This document shows, in pieces, positions 53,785 to 63,912 of a DNA stretch of 64,000 nt. The position numbers and the translations under genes are program-made. The stretch comes from Planctomicrobium piriforme (GTDB taxonomy: Bacteria > Planctomycetota > Planctomycetia > Planctomycetales > Planctomycetaceae): positions 1 through 64,000 of the forward strand of contig CAMATH010000023.1 in NCBI GenBank assembly GCA_945860955.1, read 5' to 3'. The notes under the pieces were generated by a model. The model was given only the letters and a program-made list of their open reading frames with translations. It was not told where the DNA came from and did no database searches. Every line of letters begins with the position of its first letter. The first letter of the stretch is position 1.

Positions 53785-56700
53785 AGACGAATTCCTTCAG
53801 ACAGAAGATCGCATGCGCCAGATCCTGCCAGACAAGTTCCTGTTTGGCCGCGTCGGCGGGGCCCGCCTCATGCTCGGCGATCAGGTCGTTCAGGTAGGCT
53901 AGAGTTTCCCGCATCTCGGCGGCATTCGGTTCGCGACAGAACGCGCACAGGTACATTTTGCGGATTCGCTCGGCCGGCTCCAAACCGTCGGCGACCAATT
54001 TCTTCGCCCATTTCGCCGACTGGTCAATGACAAACGGGTCGTTGAGCATCGTCAACGACTGCGCGGGGACATTGGTGGTGTCGCGTTTGCCGCGCGTTGT
54101 CGCGGGTTTGGGGGCGTCGAACGCCTCCAGAAACGGATTGTGGGCGTTGCGACGAATCCGAAGATAGACACTCCGTCGGCGGTCGCCGTCGAGTGGACCT
54201 TTGGGACCACCCCCTTCCGTCTTTGCGACGTAATAGACGTTGATCCCGGGACCGTACATCGCCAGATCGAGTTGACCGGTCGTCGCCAGCGTGGCGTCGC
54301 GAATCGCCTCGGCCTCCAGTCGCCGGACCGGCATGTGCGACAACAGAAGATTCGCCGGATCGATCCGGTGTGCGTCCGACGAAGCCTGCGAAGACTGTCG
54401 AAACGCCCGCGATGTCACCAACAACCGCAACAGCGATTTGACCGACCACCGCTCTTCCATAAACCGCACCGCCAGATAATCGAGCAGTTCGGGATGGGTT
54501 GGTTTATTTCCCAGATGGCCAAAATTGTCGACCGTGGCGACCAGTCCCCGTCCAAAGGTGTGATGCCAGAGTCGGTTCACCATGACCCGGGCGAGCAGGG
54601 GATTCGTCGGCGAAGCGATCTGCTCCGCGAGTTCCGCACGTCCACTGTGTCGCGTCGCGAACGGGGTGGCGTCCAACAGGCTCAAACCGCGTCGAGCGAC
54701 CCGTTCCGCGGGACGGGTGTGAACGCCTCGAGTGAACAACGGCTGATCGAACGGTTCAATCTCCAGAACGCCCGGCGCGCGACGCGGGACGGGAATCTCG
54801 CGCTCAAGCTGGCGATAGCGTTCAACGGCTTCCTTCAGTTGTGGCAAAGCCGTCAGCGTCGTGGGGAGCAGATCTCGCGCGGTAAAGAACCCCAATAAGG
54901 CGGCGTCTTCTTCATTCAGCGAGTCCTCCCGCCAGGCCCGCACGGCGTCCCGCAGTCTCTGACTGTAACGGTCCGCGAGATCATCGACGGTTCGCGGCGC
55001 GTCTCCCCGCAACACCGGCAGGATGGCGACGGCGGTTTCGCGGGGGAGTTCACTCTGATTGCTGGCCAACGTCTGAACGACCCCAAAGTGCGCCCGTTCG
55101 GTCGCATCGGTAACGAATTCGAAATAGGCTCGCGAACCTTTGCGGTAATTCGTATCGAGTCGCAACCAACCGGCTTCCGTCTGATTGAGCCGGGTCGCCG
55201 GGTAGATGCCTCCGTTACCGATCGGATAGTTCTCGATCACCAGCCGGGCCATGCTGTTCTGTCCCAGCGCCCGCAGGAAAACACTGTCCGTCTCAATCGT
55301 GAAACGGGGGGATGTGAAGACCCCCGGGTGTTTGCGGGTGAGAGTGTGACTGAAGATACCGGCCGACAGGAGTCCGGTCAGAACGCGATCTCCGTCCGGC
55401 TCAATGCTGAATTCGCCGTTGTGAGTCGGTTCCTGAGGCAAACCGACTCCGGAACGGGACCATTGGCTGTGTCCCGCAGTTCGCAAATCCCACAAAGGTG
55501 TGAAGCGGGAGGCGTTGAATTCCACCCGCGATTTGCGTTCGGCGTTCCAATACTCCACGAGTTTCAACCACTTCTCCTGGAAGTCCGAATCCGTGACCGA
55601 CCGCCCCGCTTCCGTCGTCGCCAGCCGCAAGGGATGCAGCGGATTGGCGCTGTTGGTGGTGGCGTCGGCGAGAGCGACTCTCCACGCGTCGGCTCCCGCG
55701 TCAGCGCGGCTGAGGGCCTGCGACTGGCGCGTCAGATCCGTGAGTCTCGCTTTCAGCCGGGCGACCGTTTGCCGTTCTTCCTCGGACAGTGCCGCCGCGA
55801 GTTCGTCCGCCGACACTCCCGCGGCCCCCGCTCGAAACGAGGCGGCGATTTCCTCCTCCGACAGAGCCCGCGCATACGCCCGCGCCTCTTCGACTTCACC
55901 CGCCAGAGGAGGATTGATATCCGACAGTCGCTGACCAAACAGGAACCGCGACTTCCCTTTCAGAAACGGCTGCAGCGTCCCCTTTTTGTAGGTCTGCCCG
56001 TAGCGCTCGCCGTTGCGGTAGAAGGTGATCGCGTTGTCTTTCGAATAGACGATCGCCACATGCACGAATTCGCCAAGTGGGGCCGACTCGGCCGGGCCGC
56101 CGGGATCCTGCGTGCGGTTGAAGAAATCGCTTCCGGGCATCCAGTGTTTGGGATTCATCTCGCCAAACACAATCGAATCGAAAAACCGCCCCTCGGGAGT
56201 GTCGAGACCGATCACCCCGCCGCCGCGCTGATCGAGATTCGCGAGGGAGACCCACGCTTCCAGGGTCTTTTCGTGATAATCGCGCTCCAGGGAGCTGGTG
56301 CGCATGTTCGCCGTCGTTCCATTCAGAATCAGCCGGCCGTCGCGGAGGACCGCCCCGCCGAGCAATTCGCCGTGGTGCGATCCCACACCGTCGCGGGCGT
56401 CTCCCTCGAAACTCCAGCGCGAGTCAGGAACCGGAAGTCCCCCCGCGATTTTCAGGCCACGTTCCCGAAGGACTTTGGCGCGAGCGGGATCCTCGATCGT
56501 GGCGATCGCTTCGCGAACTTTCGCCGCGAGGCCATTCAGGTCGATGAGCTGCGCGTCGCGTCGGGTCTGTTCGCGCAGGCGTTCGCCAAACTGACCGGCC
56601 ACCTCGAGCCATTTGGCCGCCAGTCCCTCGCGAATCGTCCGCTTGAGCGCCAGAAGCTCGTCGCGATTCTTTTGCAGCAGCGCCGGCGAATCGATCAGAA

Positions 56701-57871
56701 CCTGACTGGAGTGGCAACTCGCGAAGACGCCATAGAGGGCGTAGAAATCCTCCTGGCTGATCGGATCGAATTTGTGATTGTGGCAGCGGGCACAGGAGAC
56801 CGTCAGTCCCAGAAACGCCTTCGAGACCACGTCGATCTGGTTGTCGACCACTTTGACCTGATCATCCAACGCGTCAACCGGAACAAACCCCAGTTCGACC
56901 ATCCGCAGATGAGCCGGCCCGATCGACGACTCGTTGAAATTCTCTTTTGCGTTCCAACGGGGGTTTGGTAACAGATCTCCCGCGAGATGTTCGCGGACGA
57001 GTTGATCGTACGGAACATCGTCGTTGAACGCGCGGATCAGATAATCGCGGTAGCGGTACGCGTTGGGCAGTTCGGGATCCCCCTGGCTGCCATGCGACTC
57101 GCAGTACCGCATCAGATCCATCCAATGCCGAGCCCAGCGCTCGCCAAACCGCGGGGAATCGAGCAACCGGTCGACGGCGGCTTCATACGCCCCGTCCGAT
57201 TCGTCGGCGAGAAACGCGGTCGCCTCTTCCGGTGTCGGTGGCAACCCGGTGAGGACAAACGTCAGACGGCGCAACAGCGCCCGTTGGTCGGCGGCCGCCG
57301 CCGGGGACAAGCCTCGCTCCTGTTGTTTTGCGATCAGAAAACGATCAACCGGATTCGCCGCTTCGTCAGCCTGGTTCACGATCGGCACAACGGGCTTCAC
57401 CACGGGTTGAAACGACCACCATTTCTTGCGATTGTTGAACAGATTCTCCCAACTCGTCGCGGCGGCGAGTTCCTGTTCGGTGGGGGGCGTGTCGCGTGGA
57501 TCGGGGACACCCATCTCGATCCATTTCCCGAAATCCGCGATGACCGCCTCGTCCAGTTTGCCCCCGTCTTTGGGCATCTTCACGACATTGCCTGCGTGGC
57601 GCAGAATGGGCAGCAGCGAACTGTCGGCGGGCTTGCCTGGAACAACAATCGGTCCGCTGTCACCGCCCTTGAGCAGAGCCGCGCGGTGGTCGACCGCCAA
57701 TCCTCCCTCTGCCGATTTCGTCGAATTGTGGCACTTGTAACACTGCTCGACAAGAACCGGTCGAATCCGCGCTTCGAAGAATTCCAGTTGAGCCGGTGGC
57801 AACGGCTCGGCGGCGGTCGCGTGAATACAGAGGAGAGTCAGAACGGTGAGTAACCGTAACCCGGTCCACAT
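53774..57871 (-). CDS. Planctomycete cytochrome C/DUF1549/LamG/DUF1553 giant exported protein
   Basis: The protein has 1365 residues from the ATG at 57871, which starts a signal peptide. In order: a planctomycete cytochrome domain with C44-Y-K-C47-H48 (about 30-130), DUF1549 (about 173-380, with C360-A-R-C-H364), a LamG/concanavalin-like domain (about 485-680), a helical stretch, and DUF1553 (about 1075-1330). Two CxxCH sites could bind heme. Family members occur in tens of copies in planctomycetes; roles in polysaccharide breakdown or redox at the surface are suspected only. The LamG domain may bind carbohydrate. The DUF1501 gene follows, overlapping by 11 bases. Confidence 0.9.
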   Translation of the reverse strand: MWTGLRLLTVLTLLCIHATAAEPLPPAQLEFFEARIRPVLVEQCYKCHNSTKSAEGGLAVDHRAALLKGGDSGPIVVPGKPADSSLLPILRHAGNVVKMPKDGGKLDEAVIADFGKWIEMGVPDPRDTPPTEQELAAATSWENLFNNRKKWWSFQPVVKPVVPIVNQADEAANPVDRFLIAKQQERGLSPAAAADQRALLRRLTFVLTGLPPTPEEATAFLADESDGAYEAAVDRLLDSPRFGERWARHWMDLMRYCESHGSQGDPELPNAYRYRDYLIRAFNDDVPYDQLVREHLAGDLLPNPRWNAKENFNESSIGPAHLRMVELGFVPVDALDDQVKVVDNQIDVVSKAFLGLTVSCARCHNHKFDPISQEDFYALYGVFASCHSSQVLIDSPALLQKNRDELLALKRTIREGLAAKWLEVAGQFGERLREQTRRDAQLIDLNGLAAKVREAIATIEDPARAKVLRERGLKIAGGLPVPDSRWSFEGDARDGVGSHHGELLGGAVLRDGRLILNGTTANMRTSSLERDYHEKTLEAWVSLANLDQRGGGVIGLDTPEGRFFDSIVFGEMNPKHWMPGSDFFNRTQDPGGPAESAPLGEFVHVAIVYSKDNAITFYRNGERYGQTYKKGTLQPFLKGKSRFLFGQRLSDINPPLAGEVEEARAYARALSEEEIAASFRAGAAGVSADELAAALSEEERQTVARLKARLTDLTRQSQALSRADAGADAWRVALADATTNSANPLHPLRLATTEAGRSVTDSDFQEKWLKLVEYWNAERKSRVEFNASRFTPLWDLRTAGHSQWSRSGVGLPQEPTHNGEFSIEPDGDRVLTGLLSAGIFSHTLTRKHPGVFTSPRFTIETDSVFLRALGQNSMARLVIENYPIGNGGIYPATRLNQTEAGWLRLDTNYRKGSRAYFEFVTDATERAHFGVVQTLASNQSELPRETAVAILPVLRGDAPRTVDDLADRYSQRLRDAVRAWREDSLNEEDAALLGFFTARDLLPTTLTALPQLKEAVERYRQLEREIPVPRRAPGVLEIEPFDQPLFTRGVHTRPAERVARRGLSLLDATPFATRHSGRAELAEQIASPTNPLLARVMVNRLWHHTFGRGLVATVDNFGHLGNKPTHPELLDYLAVRFMEERWSVKSLLRLLVTSRAFRQSSQASSDAHRIDPANLLLSHMPVRRLEAEAIRDATLATTGQLDLAMYGPGINVYYVAKTEGGGPKGPLDGDRRRSVYLRIRRNAHNPFLEAFDAPKPATTRGKRDTTNVPAQSLTMLNDPFVIDQSAKWAKKLVADGLEPAERIRKMYLCAFCREPNAAEMRETLAYLNDLIAEHEAGPADAAKQELVWQDLAHAIFCLKEFVYVH

Positions 57872-58033
57872 TGCCTGCGGAATCGAGCGACACGTTCCGA
57901 TGATGCCAACACGGAAAATGCGAAAGTCAAAAGGCATTGGGACGTGAGTCGCTGGGGGCATTCAAGGTGTGACGGAAAGTACGGTGAAAGTTTTTCAGGG
58001 TCGAGTTCGATCGCAATCAATCCACTCGCGAAC

Positions 58034-58312
58034 TCAATTCGTCGCCGATTCATCGGTTGACGGCAACATTCGGACCGTGTCACACCGCGTACAGGACTCC
58101 GTCGCCGACGCCCCCTCGGGGAGGACGACTTCCCAGCGATGGACGCTCCCGTCGACGCTCATCTCCAGGATTCCCTCGCAGGGAGGGAGGGCGATCGGTT
58201 TCGCGAATCGAATTTCGTCGGTACAAATAGCACCGAGGCGGTACGAGATGGGACCGACATGGAGGTTGAGTTGAACCTCCGCCGAATGTGACGACTTGCC
58301 GATTCGAATCAT
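58034..58312 (-). CDS. Small beta-rich protein, divergent from the kinase-like gene
   Basis: The 92-residue protein starts at an ATG whose first base is 58312; it starts M-I-R-I-G-K-S-S and alternates hydrophobic and polar residues, with an L-x-V-D-G-S-V-H-R-W turn. It ends with a C-x2-C. The composition is that of a small beta protein rather than a shadow frame. Start codons of this gene and the plus-strand gene share the bases CATG. No family is recognised, though I recall similar proteins in planctomycetes. Confidence 0.55.
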   Translation of the reverse strand: MIRIGKSSHSAEVQLNLHVGPISYRLGAICTDEIRFAKPIALPPCEGILEMSVDGSVHRWEVVLPEGASATESCTRCDTVRMLPSTDESATN

Positions 58313-58817
58313 GAGCAACTGGAATGAAAATCTGACAGATCGGTTGGTGGAATATGCCGAACGGCACAACATTCAACTGGTCGACGAACTCGGTTATGGA
58401 TACGACGGCACGGTCGTTTCCACAACCCGCCAGACCGCGCTCAAAGCGCTCCGGTACCTAGGATTGTACCAAAACGAGCGGAATGTGTACCTGCGACTCC
58501 GCGATCTGGAGGTTTTTCAGGTTCGGCGATTCAATATTCCCAAACTCCGCGGCTACGACGACAATCTCTGGATCCTGGAAATGGACATCGTCTCGCCCCC
58601 GTTCGTTCTCGATTTCGCGGGTGCCTACCTCGATCACCAGCCCGACTACGGCGAAGAGGTCTACCGGGAGTGGGTCGAAGAAAAGCGGGAGCAGTTCGGC
58701 GAGAACTGGCCCGAAGTCCGCAAGGTGATGCGGGAACTCGCCGGGCATGGAATCTATCTGGCCGACGTGAAGCCGGGGAATATCGAATTTGGTCGCGACG
58801 ACATTGCCGCCCCGTAG
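58311..58817 (+). CDS. Minimal protein kinase-like protein
   Basis: The protein has 168 residues from the ATG at 58311. It has an N-terminal beta-rich part and then Y-L-A-D152-V-K154-P-G-N157, which matches the catalytic HRDxKxxN loop of protein kinases (Asp, Lys, Asn present, His/Arg absent), followed by an E-F-G that could stand in for DFG. An early V-S-T-T-R-Q-T-A-L-K-A-L stretch may supply the ATP-site Lys. It is far shorter than a normal kinase (250 or more), so it is either a minimal kinase or a pseudokinase. It is divergent from the small beta-rich protein gene. Confidence 0.55.
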   Translation: MSNWNENLTDRLVEYAERHNIQLVDELGYGYDGTVVSTTRQTALKALRYLGLYQNERNVYLRLRDLEVFQVRRFNIPKLRGYDDNLWILEMDIVSPPFVLDFAGAYLDHQPDYGEEVYREWVEEKREQFGENWPEVRKVMRELAGHGIYLADVKPGNIEFGRDDIAAP

Positions 58818-58890
58818 GTCGGTCATTCTACGAGTGGATGGAGAACTCGCCCCGACGCGCGCCGCTGTGAAATTTCTGACCGGACGACGG

Positions 58891-59060
58891 AATGTGGTTG
58901 TGCGGCGCTGAGAGTGCGTGCGACCGACGGAAAGAATTTGACAGGATGAAGAGGATGAAAGGGATGGACAGGATTGGGTTGCTCGCCATTCCTGCTCTGT
59001 GGATCAGTGGCTGAAATCGAAAAACTCCCAGTCCACACGATCGACTGTCGCCTCAGCAAT
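58891..59060 (+). repeat. Dispersed block, family B copy at 59 kb
   Basis: It matches 46278-46466 at most positions but lacks the ATGAATAGG expansion. The block ends in CAGCAAT, where the inverted motif begins. Confidence 0.8.
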
Positions 59061-59093
59061 CCTGTCCATCCTCTTCATCCCTTTCATCCTGTC
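58941..59093. repeat. Inverted pair of family B motifs
   Basis: ACAGGATGAAGAGGATGAAAG at 58941 and its near-complement at 59060-59093 (CCTGTCCATCCTCTTCATCC ...) are separated by about 85 bases. TAAAAAA follows the right arm. The two halves of the motif are in swapped order, so pairing is partial. It could act as a transcription barrier or a repeat-homing site. Confidence 0.55.
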
Positions 59094-59162
59094 TAAAAAA
59101 TCAACGGCCCGCCTGCAGGCTATACTCCGCGCGGTCCGCGTTGAAACACTTTGATAGCACCT

Positions 59163-59672
59163 CTATTTCGCCGACTTCGTCGGGCCTTTGGCGTCGGGCT
59201 TCGGAGGGAGTTCAACGCCGGCGGGGGGAGCCACCTTGGGGGCTTCCGCCTCGCATTGGGCGCATAGGTCTTCCACCACCCATTTGTACGTCGGAACCTT
59301 TTTCGTAATGGTCTTCTTCATCAGCTTGGTTTTTGTATAAATCTTCGGACAGGCTTTGGGCGTCCAGTCTGACCAGGTGAATTTTTTCGGCGTGTGGGCC
59401 GGGGCTTTGGGATTGTCGCAGTCGTCGCAGACCATTTCGCAATGTTTGCATCCCCGCTCGCCACATCCCGGGGCGCAAAAGTCTTCTTCCTTATATCCCC
59501 AGCAGGTGACGGTGACTTTTTTGTCTTCACAGACCAGCCGGCAGACTTTGCTGTACTCAAGAGAGCCGCACTCGCAGCAGCAGCCATTGCCAGCGACGGC
59601 GAATCGGGCGCAGGAAACGAGGGTCAAGAGCAGCAGGCCGCTGGCGCAGCCCCAGAAAGTTCGAGTGTTCAT
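59163..59672 (-). CDS. Exported cysteine-rich protein
   Basis: The 169-residue protein has a signal region with a possible lipobox L-V-S-C (Cys21) or an Ala-x-Ala cleavage site after about residue 27. The mature part has 16 cysteines, including C-C-C-E-C, several C-x2-C and C-x3-C pairs and a final L-C-A-Q-C. The C-terminal third is Lys/Pro-rich. The cysteine content suggests many disulfides or metal binding, as in proposed planctomycete cell-surface proteins. No family is recognised. It is read in the same direction as the porin gene, 74 bases downstream of the porin stop. Confidence 0.7.
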   Translation of the reverse strand: MNTRTFWGCASGLLLLTLVSCARFAVAGNGCCCECGSLEYSKVCRLVCEDKKVTVTCWGYKEEDFCAPGCGERGCKHCEMVCDDCDNPKAPAHTPKKFTWSDWTPKACPKIYTKTKLMKKTITKKVPTYKWVVEDLCAQCEAEAPKVAPPAGVELPPKPDAKGPTKSAK

Positions 59673-59746
59673 GGAAAGATCCCTGGAATGATGTGTGCTT
59701 GAGAGGGTCGGTGAGAACCGAATGCGTCACGGGTTCGATTCACGGC

Positions 59747-61219
59747 CTACCAGTTGAAGTCGAACCGCATTCCCAGAATGTCAGATTTGGTGGCCCCAAA
59801 CGTTGTCTGGCTGCTGGTGACCGGGTGAATCCAGTCGAACATGATTCGGACCCGATCGCTCCAGTACCAGTTGCAGCCAACGGTGAGGTCGTTGTAGGTT
59901 CCCTTTTTCACGTTGGTGAGATCGAGATTCGACCAGCGGGTCTTGAGTTCCCAGGCCCCCAGCCCGGCTCCGCTCCGCGTGAAGAACACATTGTTGTACG
60001 GCGTAGGACGCCCGAATTGGGCACCGTGCTGACCAAACCGTTCAAAATTGCGGTTTTCTCCCGTCAGGAAGTAGCTCGCCTGAACGTAGGCTCCCCCCAC
60101 ATTTGTCCCGGAGGTTTGAATCATATCGACATATGAAAGAAACGCCTCGGTCTGCAACGCGAGTGGCCCCCACACCAGGGCGCCTTCCAGATTCCCCGTG
60201 GTGTATGAGTTCGCAGCGAGCTGTCCGCTGTCAATAAGACGGGGGCCTTCATGAATCTGAGGTCGGCTCGAAAATCGAATTCGTTCGTCCTGGTCGTTCG
60301 TGTACAGGACACCAGCACCGGTATGGAGCATGTAGCGACCGTTCGACGGTTCATCGTAGTACGGAATCCAGGTCGCACGGCCGCTCACCCGGACGCCCTG
60401 GTTGTTGTCAATGCGTTCCTTCAGCCCCTCGTTGATCGAGTCGATGAACACGCCGTAGGTCCAGGTGAACCGCTGATCTTCCGTGCAATTGTACGCGGCG
60501 ACCCCCACTTCTCGATCGGGACTGAAGACCCCCTGCGAGGGGATCGACCGTTCCAGGAACACGGTGTTCGTGTCGTTGGTGACCTGCTCCAGACTGAACG
60601 GCACGAAGAAGTTGCCGATGCGAATTCTTCCGAACAACGGAACTTCGTTGATCGAAAAATAGGCGTCTTTCACGTCGGGCGAGGTGACGACGCCCGCCGG
60701 GCTGGTGCCCACCGTTTCCGGCTCCAGCGTCATTTGAAGGCGGAAATCGTAAACGCCATATCCCGTCCCATCGGCGACAAGTCGCAGTCGGCGGAATTCA
60801 AAGTAGTTCACCGCCCCCACTATGGACGGCGAAGAGTCGGCCCAGGTGATCAATTCCATTTGAATGTGCCCGCCCAACCGCACATTCCACTTCTCGGCGG
60901 AAACGTCTTGCCACTCCTCCGCTTTTTTGGCTTCATCCTCCTTGGTCTTCTTCGCGGCGTCGGCCCGTTTCTTCTCGGCTTTTTCCAGCGACTCGATCCG
61001 CAGCAGCAAGGCGTCGACGTCTGGTTTGGCTTTCACCTTGCCACCGCCTCCCCCTCCCCCTCCTCCTTCCGACTTTGTCCCTGACTCGTCGGCGTCATCC
61101 AGGAATTCGCCGTCCCAGGAAAGGTCGGGAAGGTCGTCGGCGGTGGCTAAGGACGGACAGGCACTGAATATCAGTACCCCCAGTATCCAGACCAGTGTGA
61201 TTCTTAGCAACCGGGCCAT
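59747..61219 (-). CDS. Outer-membrane porin of the phosphate-selective porin O/P type
   Basis: The protein has 490 residues from the ATG at 61219. After a signal peptide comes an acidic stretch, a run of nine Gly (52-60), and a Lys/Ala/Glu-rich helix of about 50 residues, probably a coiled coil. The rest is a beta-barrel with W-x-V-R-L-G-G-H, F-R-R-L-R-L and N-F-F-V-P-F-S-L-E elements, ending in a C-terminal aromatic (F-N-W) as in outer-membrane proteins. It should form a substrate-selective channel, possibly anion-selective. The coiled coil may bind peptidoglycan or drive trimerisation. The Cys-rich gene follows. Confidence 0.8.
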   Translation of the reverse strand: MARLLRITLVWILGVLIFSACPSLATADDLPDLSWDGEFLDDADESGTKSEGGGGGGGGGKVKAKPDVDALLLRIESLEKAEKKRADAAKKTKEDEAKKAEEWQDVSAEKWNVRLGGHIQMELITWADSSPSIVGAVNYFEFRRLRLVADGTGYGVYDFRLQMTLEPETVGTSPAGVVTSPDVKDAYFSINEVPLFGRIRIGNFFVPFSLEQVTNDTNTVFLERSIPSQGVFSPDREVGVAAYNCTEDQRFTWTYGVFIDSINEGLKERIDNNQGVRVSGRATWIPYYDEPSNGRYMLHTGAGVLYTNDQDERIRFSSRPQIHEGPRLIDSGQLAANSYTTGNLEGALVWGPLALQTEAFLSYVDMIQTSGTNVGGAYVQASYFLTGENRNFERFGQHGAQFGRPTPYNNVFFTRSGAGLGAWELKTRWSNLDLTNVKKGTYNDLTVGCNWYWSDRVRIMFDWIHPVTSSQTTFGATKSDILGMRFDFNW

Positions 61220-61442
61220 GTACGCGATCCCACTAATGATTGTCGTGTGTTCAGAGGTTGACTGAGGCGTCCCCAACGTAAGGCGGGCCTCACAGTGCCT
61301 CCGGTGGTCCGGTTAGCACGACTTTTCCGATTATTCCTCCTGTTGCTGAAAGTTATCGACGAAATTGAGCGGGATAATGATTTTTTCTGATGTTGGAACC
61401 TGCGATGAAACCACACCCTTTCCCCTGCGGCGCCCGTGATTT

Positions 61443-63887
61443 ATGATCCCACGTCGCCCCAGAGGAGGGCGCGTCGCTTCGCTTTCGAAACGGAGTTCTC
61501 ACGTGCAGGCCGCCACAGATCTCAATCCCGCCCAAAACGAGGCGGTCGAGCATCGCGACGGACCGATGCTGGTTCTCGCTGGCCCAGGCTCGGGGAAGAC
61601 TCGCGTCATCACCCGTCGCATCGCGCGGCTGATTCAAACCGGGGTCTACCCGTCGCGGATTCTCGCCCTCACGTTCACCAACAAGGCGGCCAACGAAATG
61701 GCCGCCCGGGTCGAGTCGCTGCTCCCCGGAACACGGGTCTGGGTCAGCACGTTTCACCGGTATTGCGCGAAGATCCTGCGGCGTTTCGGCCCAGCGGTGG
61801 GACTGAAGCCGAACTTCTCGATCCTCGACATGTCGGATCAGGGAGCGGTGATGCGCGAGGTGTTGTCGGAACAAAACATCGACGCCACCCATTTTTCGCC
61901 TGGCAAGATGCTGGGGCGCATCAGCAAGGCGAAACAGCGCTTACAAACGGCGGATGAGTTCGCGAAGCAAGTCGAAGAGGGGCATGGCAGCTACTTCGAT
62001 CAGGTGGCTGCGCGTGTCTATCAGAATTATCAAGAACTGCTCCTCCGTTCGAATGCCGTCGATTTTGATGATCTGCTGGCCCATGTCGGCAGGCTGCTGC
62101 TGGAAAACGACGAAATCCGCGAGGAACTGGGGGAAAAGTTTCGGTACGTGCTGGTCGACGAATACCAGGACACGAATTTCGCCCAGTACCAGATCGTGCG
62201 GACGCTCGCGAGCGGGCATCGCAATTTGTGCGTGACGGGGGATCCCGATCAGTCGATCTATGGCTGGCGCGGTGCCGAGATCGGGAACATTCTGCAGTTT
62301 GAAAAGGACTTCCCCGAGGCCCGCGTTGTCCGACTGGAGCAGAATTATCGCAGCACGCAGGCGATCTGCCGGGCGGCCGACGCGCTGATCGCGAACAACC
62401 AGCGACGGAAAGCGAAGACGCTGTACACCGAGAACGAAGAGGGGCCACCCATCGAATCGCTGTTCTTCGATGATCAGCATCTGGAAGCCGAGGGGGTGGC
62501 GACGCTTATCCGTCAGCTCTCGAAAACCGAGAATCGCGCCTGGTCGGAGTTCGCGATTTTCTTCCGGGTGAACGCGCTGTCACGGGCGATCGAACTGGCG
62601 CTGGGCCGGCATCGGATTCCGTATCAGGTGGCGGCCGGACTGGCGTTTTACGAACGGGCCGAGGTGAAGGACCTGCTGGCGTATTTGCGGTTGATCTCCA
62701 ACCCGGCGGACCGGACGGCGTTCCAACGCGTGGTCAACACGCCTCTGCGGGGGATTGGCAAGAGTACGGTCAGCAAACTGATCGACTGGGCCGACCAGCA
62801 GCGGATCACACCGCTGGAGGCGGCGCGGGACGCCGGGCGGTTCCCCGGGCTCACCAAACGCGCCGTGACCGCGCTGGCGAAGTTCGCCGACATCATCGAT
62901 CGCCTGATCAATACCCCGTTCGGCGGCGTCACTCCCCTGTTCGACGAGTTGTTGAAATCGACCGGGTATGGCAGCGGGCTGGACAAGGGGGATGAAACCG
63001 AATTGCAGAAGTCGGCGAACATCGCTGAGTTGAGGACGGCCGCCGCCCAGTACGACGCAGCGAATGCCTCGGACCGGACTCTTGAAGGATTCCTCGAAAA
63101 CTCCAGTTTGGTCGCCGACCTGGATGGGGTCGACGAGACTGCTGGAAAAGTGACGTTGATGACGCTGCACGCGGCGAAGGGGCTGGAGTTTCCCGTGGTG
63201 TTCGTCGCGGCTGTCGAGGAAGGGATTCTGCCGCACGAGCGAAGTCTGCGGAGCGAAGTTCCGGGCGAAGTCGAAGAAGAACGCCGGCTGATGTTTGTGG
63301 GGGCGACGCGGGCTCGCGAACGGCTGTATCTGACGCGAACCTGGATGCGGGAAATGCGGGGGCAGCATGTCCTGTCGACCCCCAGTCGATTCCTGGAAGA
63401 GATGGCCCTTGACCAGCGCGGGAGCAAAGGAAAAGGGAAAGGGTCCACACTAGCGCGTACCAGTGTGCCGCGTGCCAGCGCGCCGCCCGCCGACCCGTTT
63501 CCCGGACCGGCGGAATTCGCCCGGCGGGATGTCGCTCCAACGATCACGGAGTCACCTCGTTCACCAACGGTCACCGCCCCGGTCGTGACCGCTGGTGTCG
63601 CGGAGGAAAAGGCGTCCGCCGCCAAATTGAAACGTGCGGCCAAGCTGAGTGGAATTCCGCATTTGACGACCGGAGCGAGCCTCCTGGCGGGAACATCGGA
63701 ACCGGTTGAGATTCCGCGACTGTTCAGCGTGGGAATGTCGGTGCGGCATCCGCAATTGGGGCTGGGAAAGGTGATTCAGGCCTCGGGCGAAGGGAAGATG
63801 CAGACGGTGATGGTCGCCTTCTCGAACGGCGACGAACGCAGCTTCGTCACGCACAAAGCCCCCTTGCAACCCGTCGGCCTGCGCTAG
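61443..63887 (+). CDS. UvrD/PcrA-type ATP-dependent DNA helicase
   Basis: This 814-residue protein has the superfamily 1A motifs: Q-motif L-N-P-A-Q, Walker A A-G-P-G-S-G-K-T (46-53), T-F-T-N-K-A, V-D-E-Y-Q-D-T-N, G-D-P-D-Q-S-I-Y-G-W-R-G, and V-T-L-M-T-L-H-A-A-K-G-L-E-F-P-V-V. The C-terminal 55 residues form the short tudor-like domain (V-R-H-P-x-L-G-L-G-K-V) seen in PcrA/UvrD. It unwinds DNA 3' to 5' in repair and replication. A GTG at 61503 is an alternative start. A Ser/Ala-rich linker lies before the tail. Confidence 0.95.
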   Translation: MIPRRPRGGRVASLSKRSSHVQAATDLNPAQNEAVEHRDGPMLVLAGPGSGKTRVITRRIARLIQTGVYPSRILALTFTNKAANEMAARVESLLPGTRVWVSTFHRYCAKILRRFGPAVGLKPNFSILDMSDQGAVMREVLSEQNIDATHFSPGKMLGRISKAKQRLQTADEFAKQVEEGHGSYFDQVAARVYQNYQELLLRSNAVDFDDLLAHVGRLLLENDEIREELGEKFRYVLVDEYQDTNFAQYQIVRTLASGHRNLCVTGDPDQSIYGWRGAEIGNILQFEKDFPEARVVRLEQNYRSTQAICRAADALIANNQRRKAKTLYTENEEGPPIESLFFDDQHLEAEGVATLIRQLSKTENRAWSEFAIFFRVNALSRAIELALGRHRIPYQVAAGLAFYERAEVKDLLAYLRLISNPADRTAFQRVVNTPLRGIGKSTVSKLIDWADQQRITPLEAARDAGRFPGLTKRAVTALAKFADIIDRLINTPFGGVTPLFDELLKSTGYGSGLDKGDETELQKSANIAELRTAAAQYDAANASDRTLEGFLENSSLVADLDGVDETAGKVTLMTLHAAKGLEFPVVFVAAVEEGILPHERSLRSEVPGEVEEERRLMFVGATRARERLYLTRTWMREMRGQHVLSTPSRFLEEMALDQRGSKGKGKGSTLARTSVPRASAPPADPFPGPAEFARRDVAPTITESPRSPTVTAPVVTAGVAEEKASAAKLKRAAKLSGIPHLTTGASLLAGTSEPVEIPRLFSVGMSVRHPQLGLGKVIQASGEGKMQTVMVAFSNGDERSFVTHKAPLQPVGLR

Positions 63888-63912
63888 ACATCGCAGGCGA
63901 TTTGGGGTGGCG

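Larger units (their letters stand above)
58818..59162. other. Repeat-bearing intergenic region
   Basis: These 345 bases contain the family B dispersed block (58891-59060) and an inverted family B motif at 59060-59093, then about 70 bases up to the stop of the Cys-rich gene. No gene is seen. Confidence 0.6.

Noticed and set aside
55088-56971. Plus-strand frame of 627 codons opposite the DUF1549/DUF1553 gene
   Set aside because: The minus strand holds recognised domains throughout. The plus frame is Arg/Gln/Phe-rich and has no motif.
59720-59745. GGTTCGATTC resembling a tRNA T-loop
   Set aside because: No complementary T-stem, acceptor stem or anticodon arm can be formed around it.
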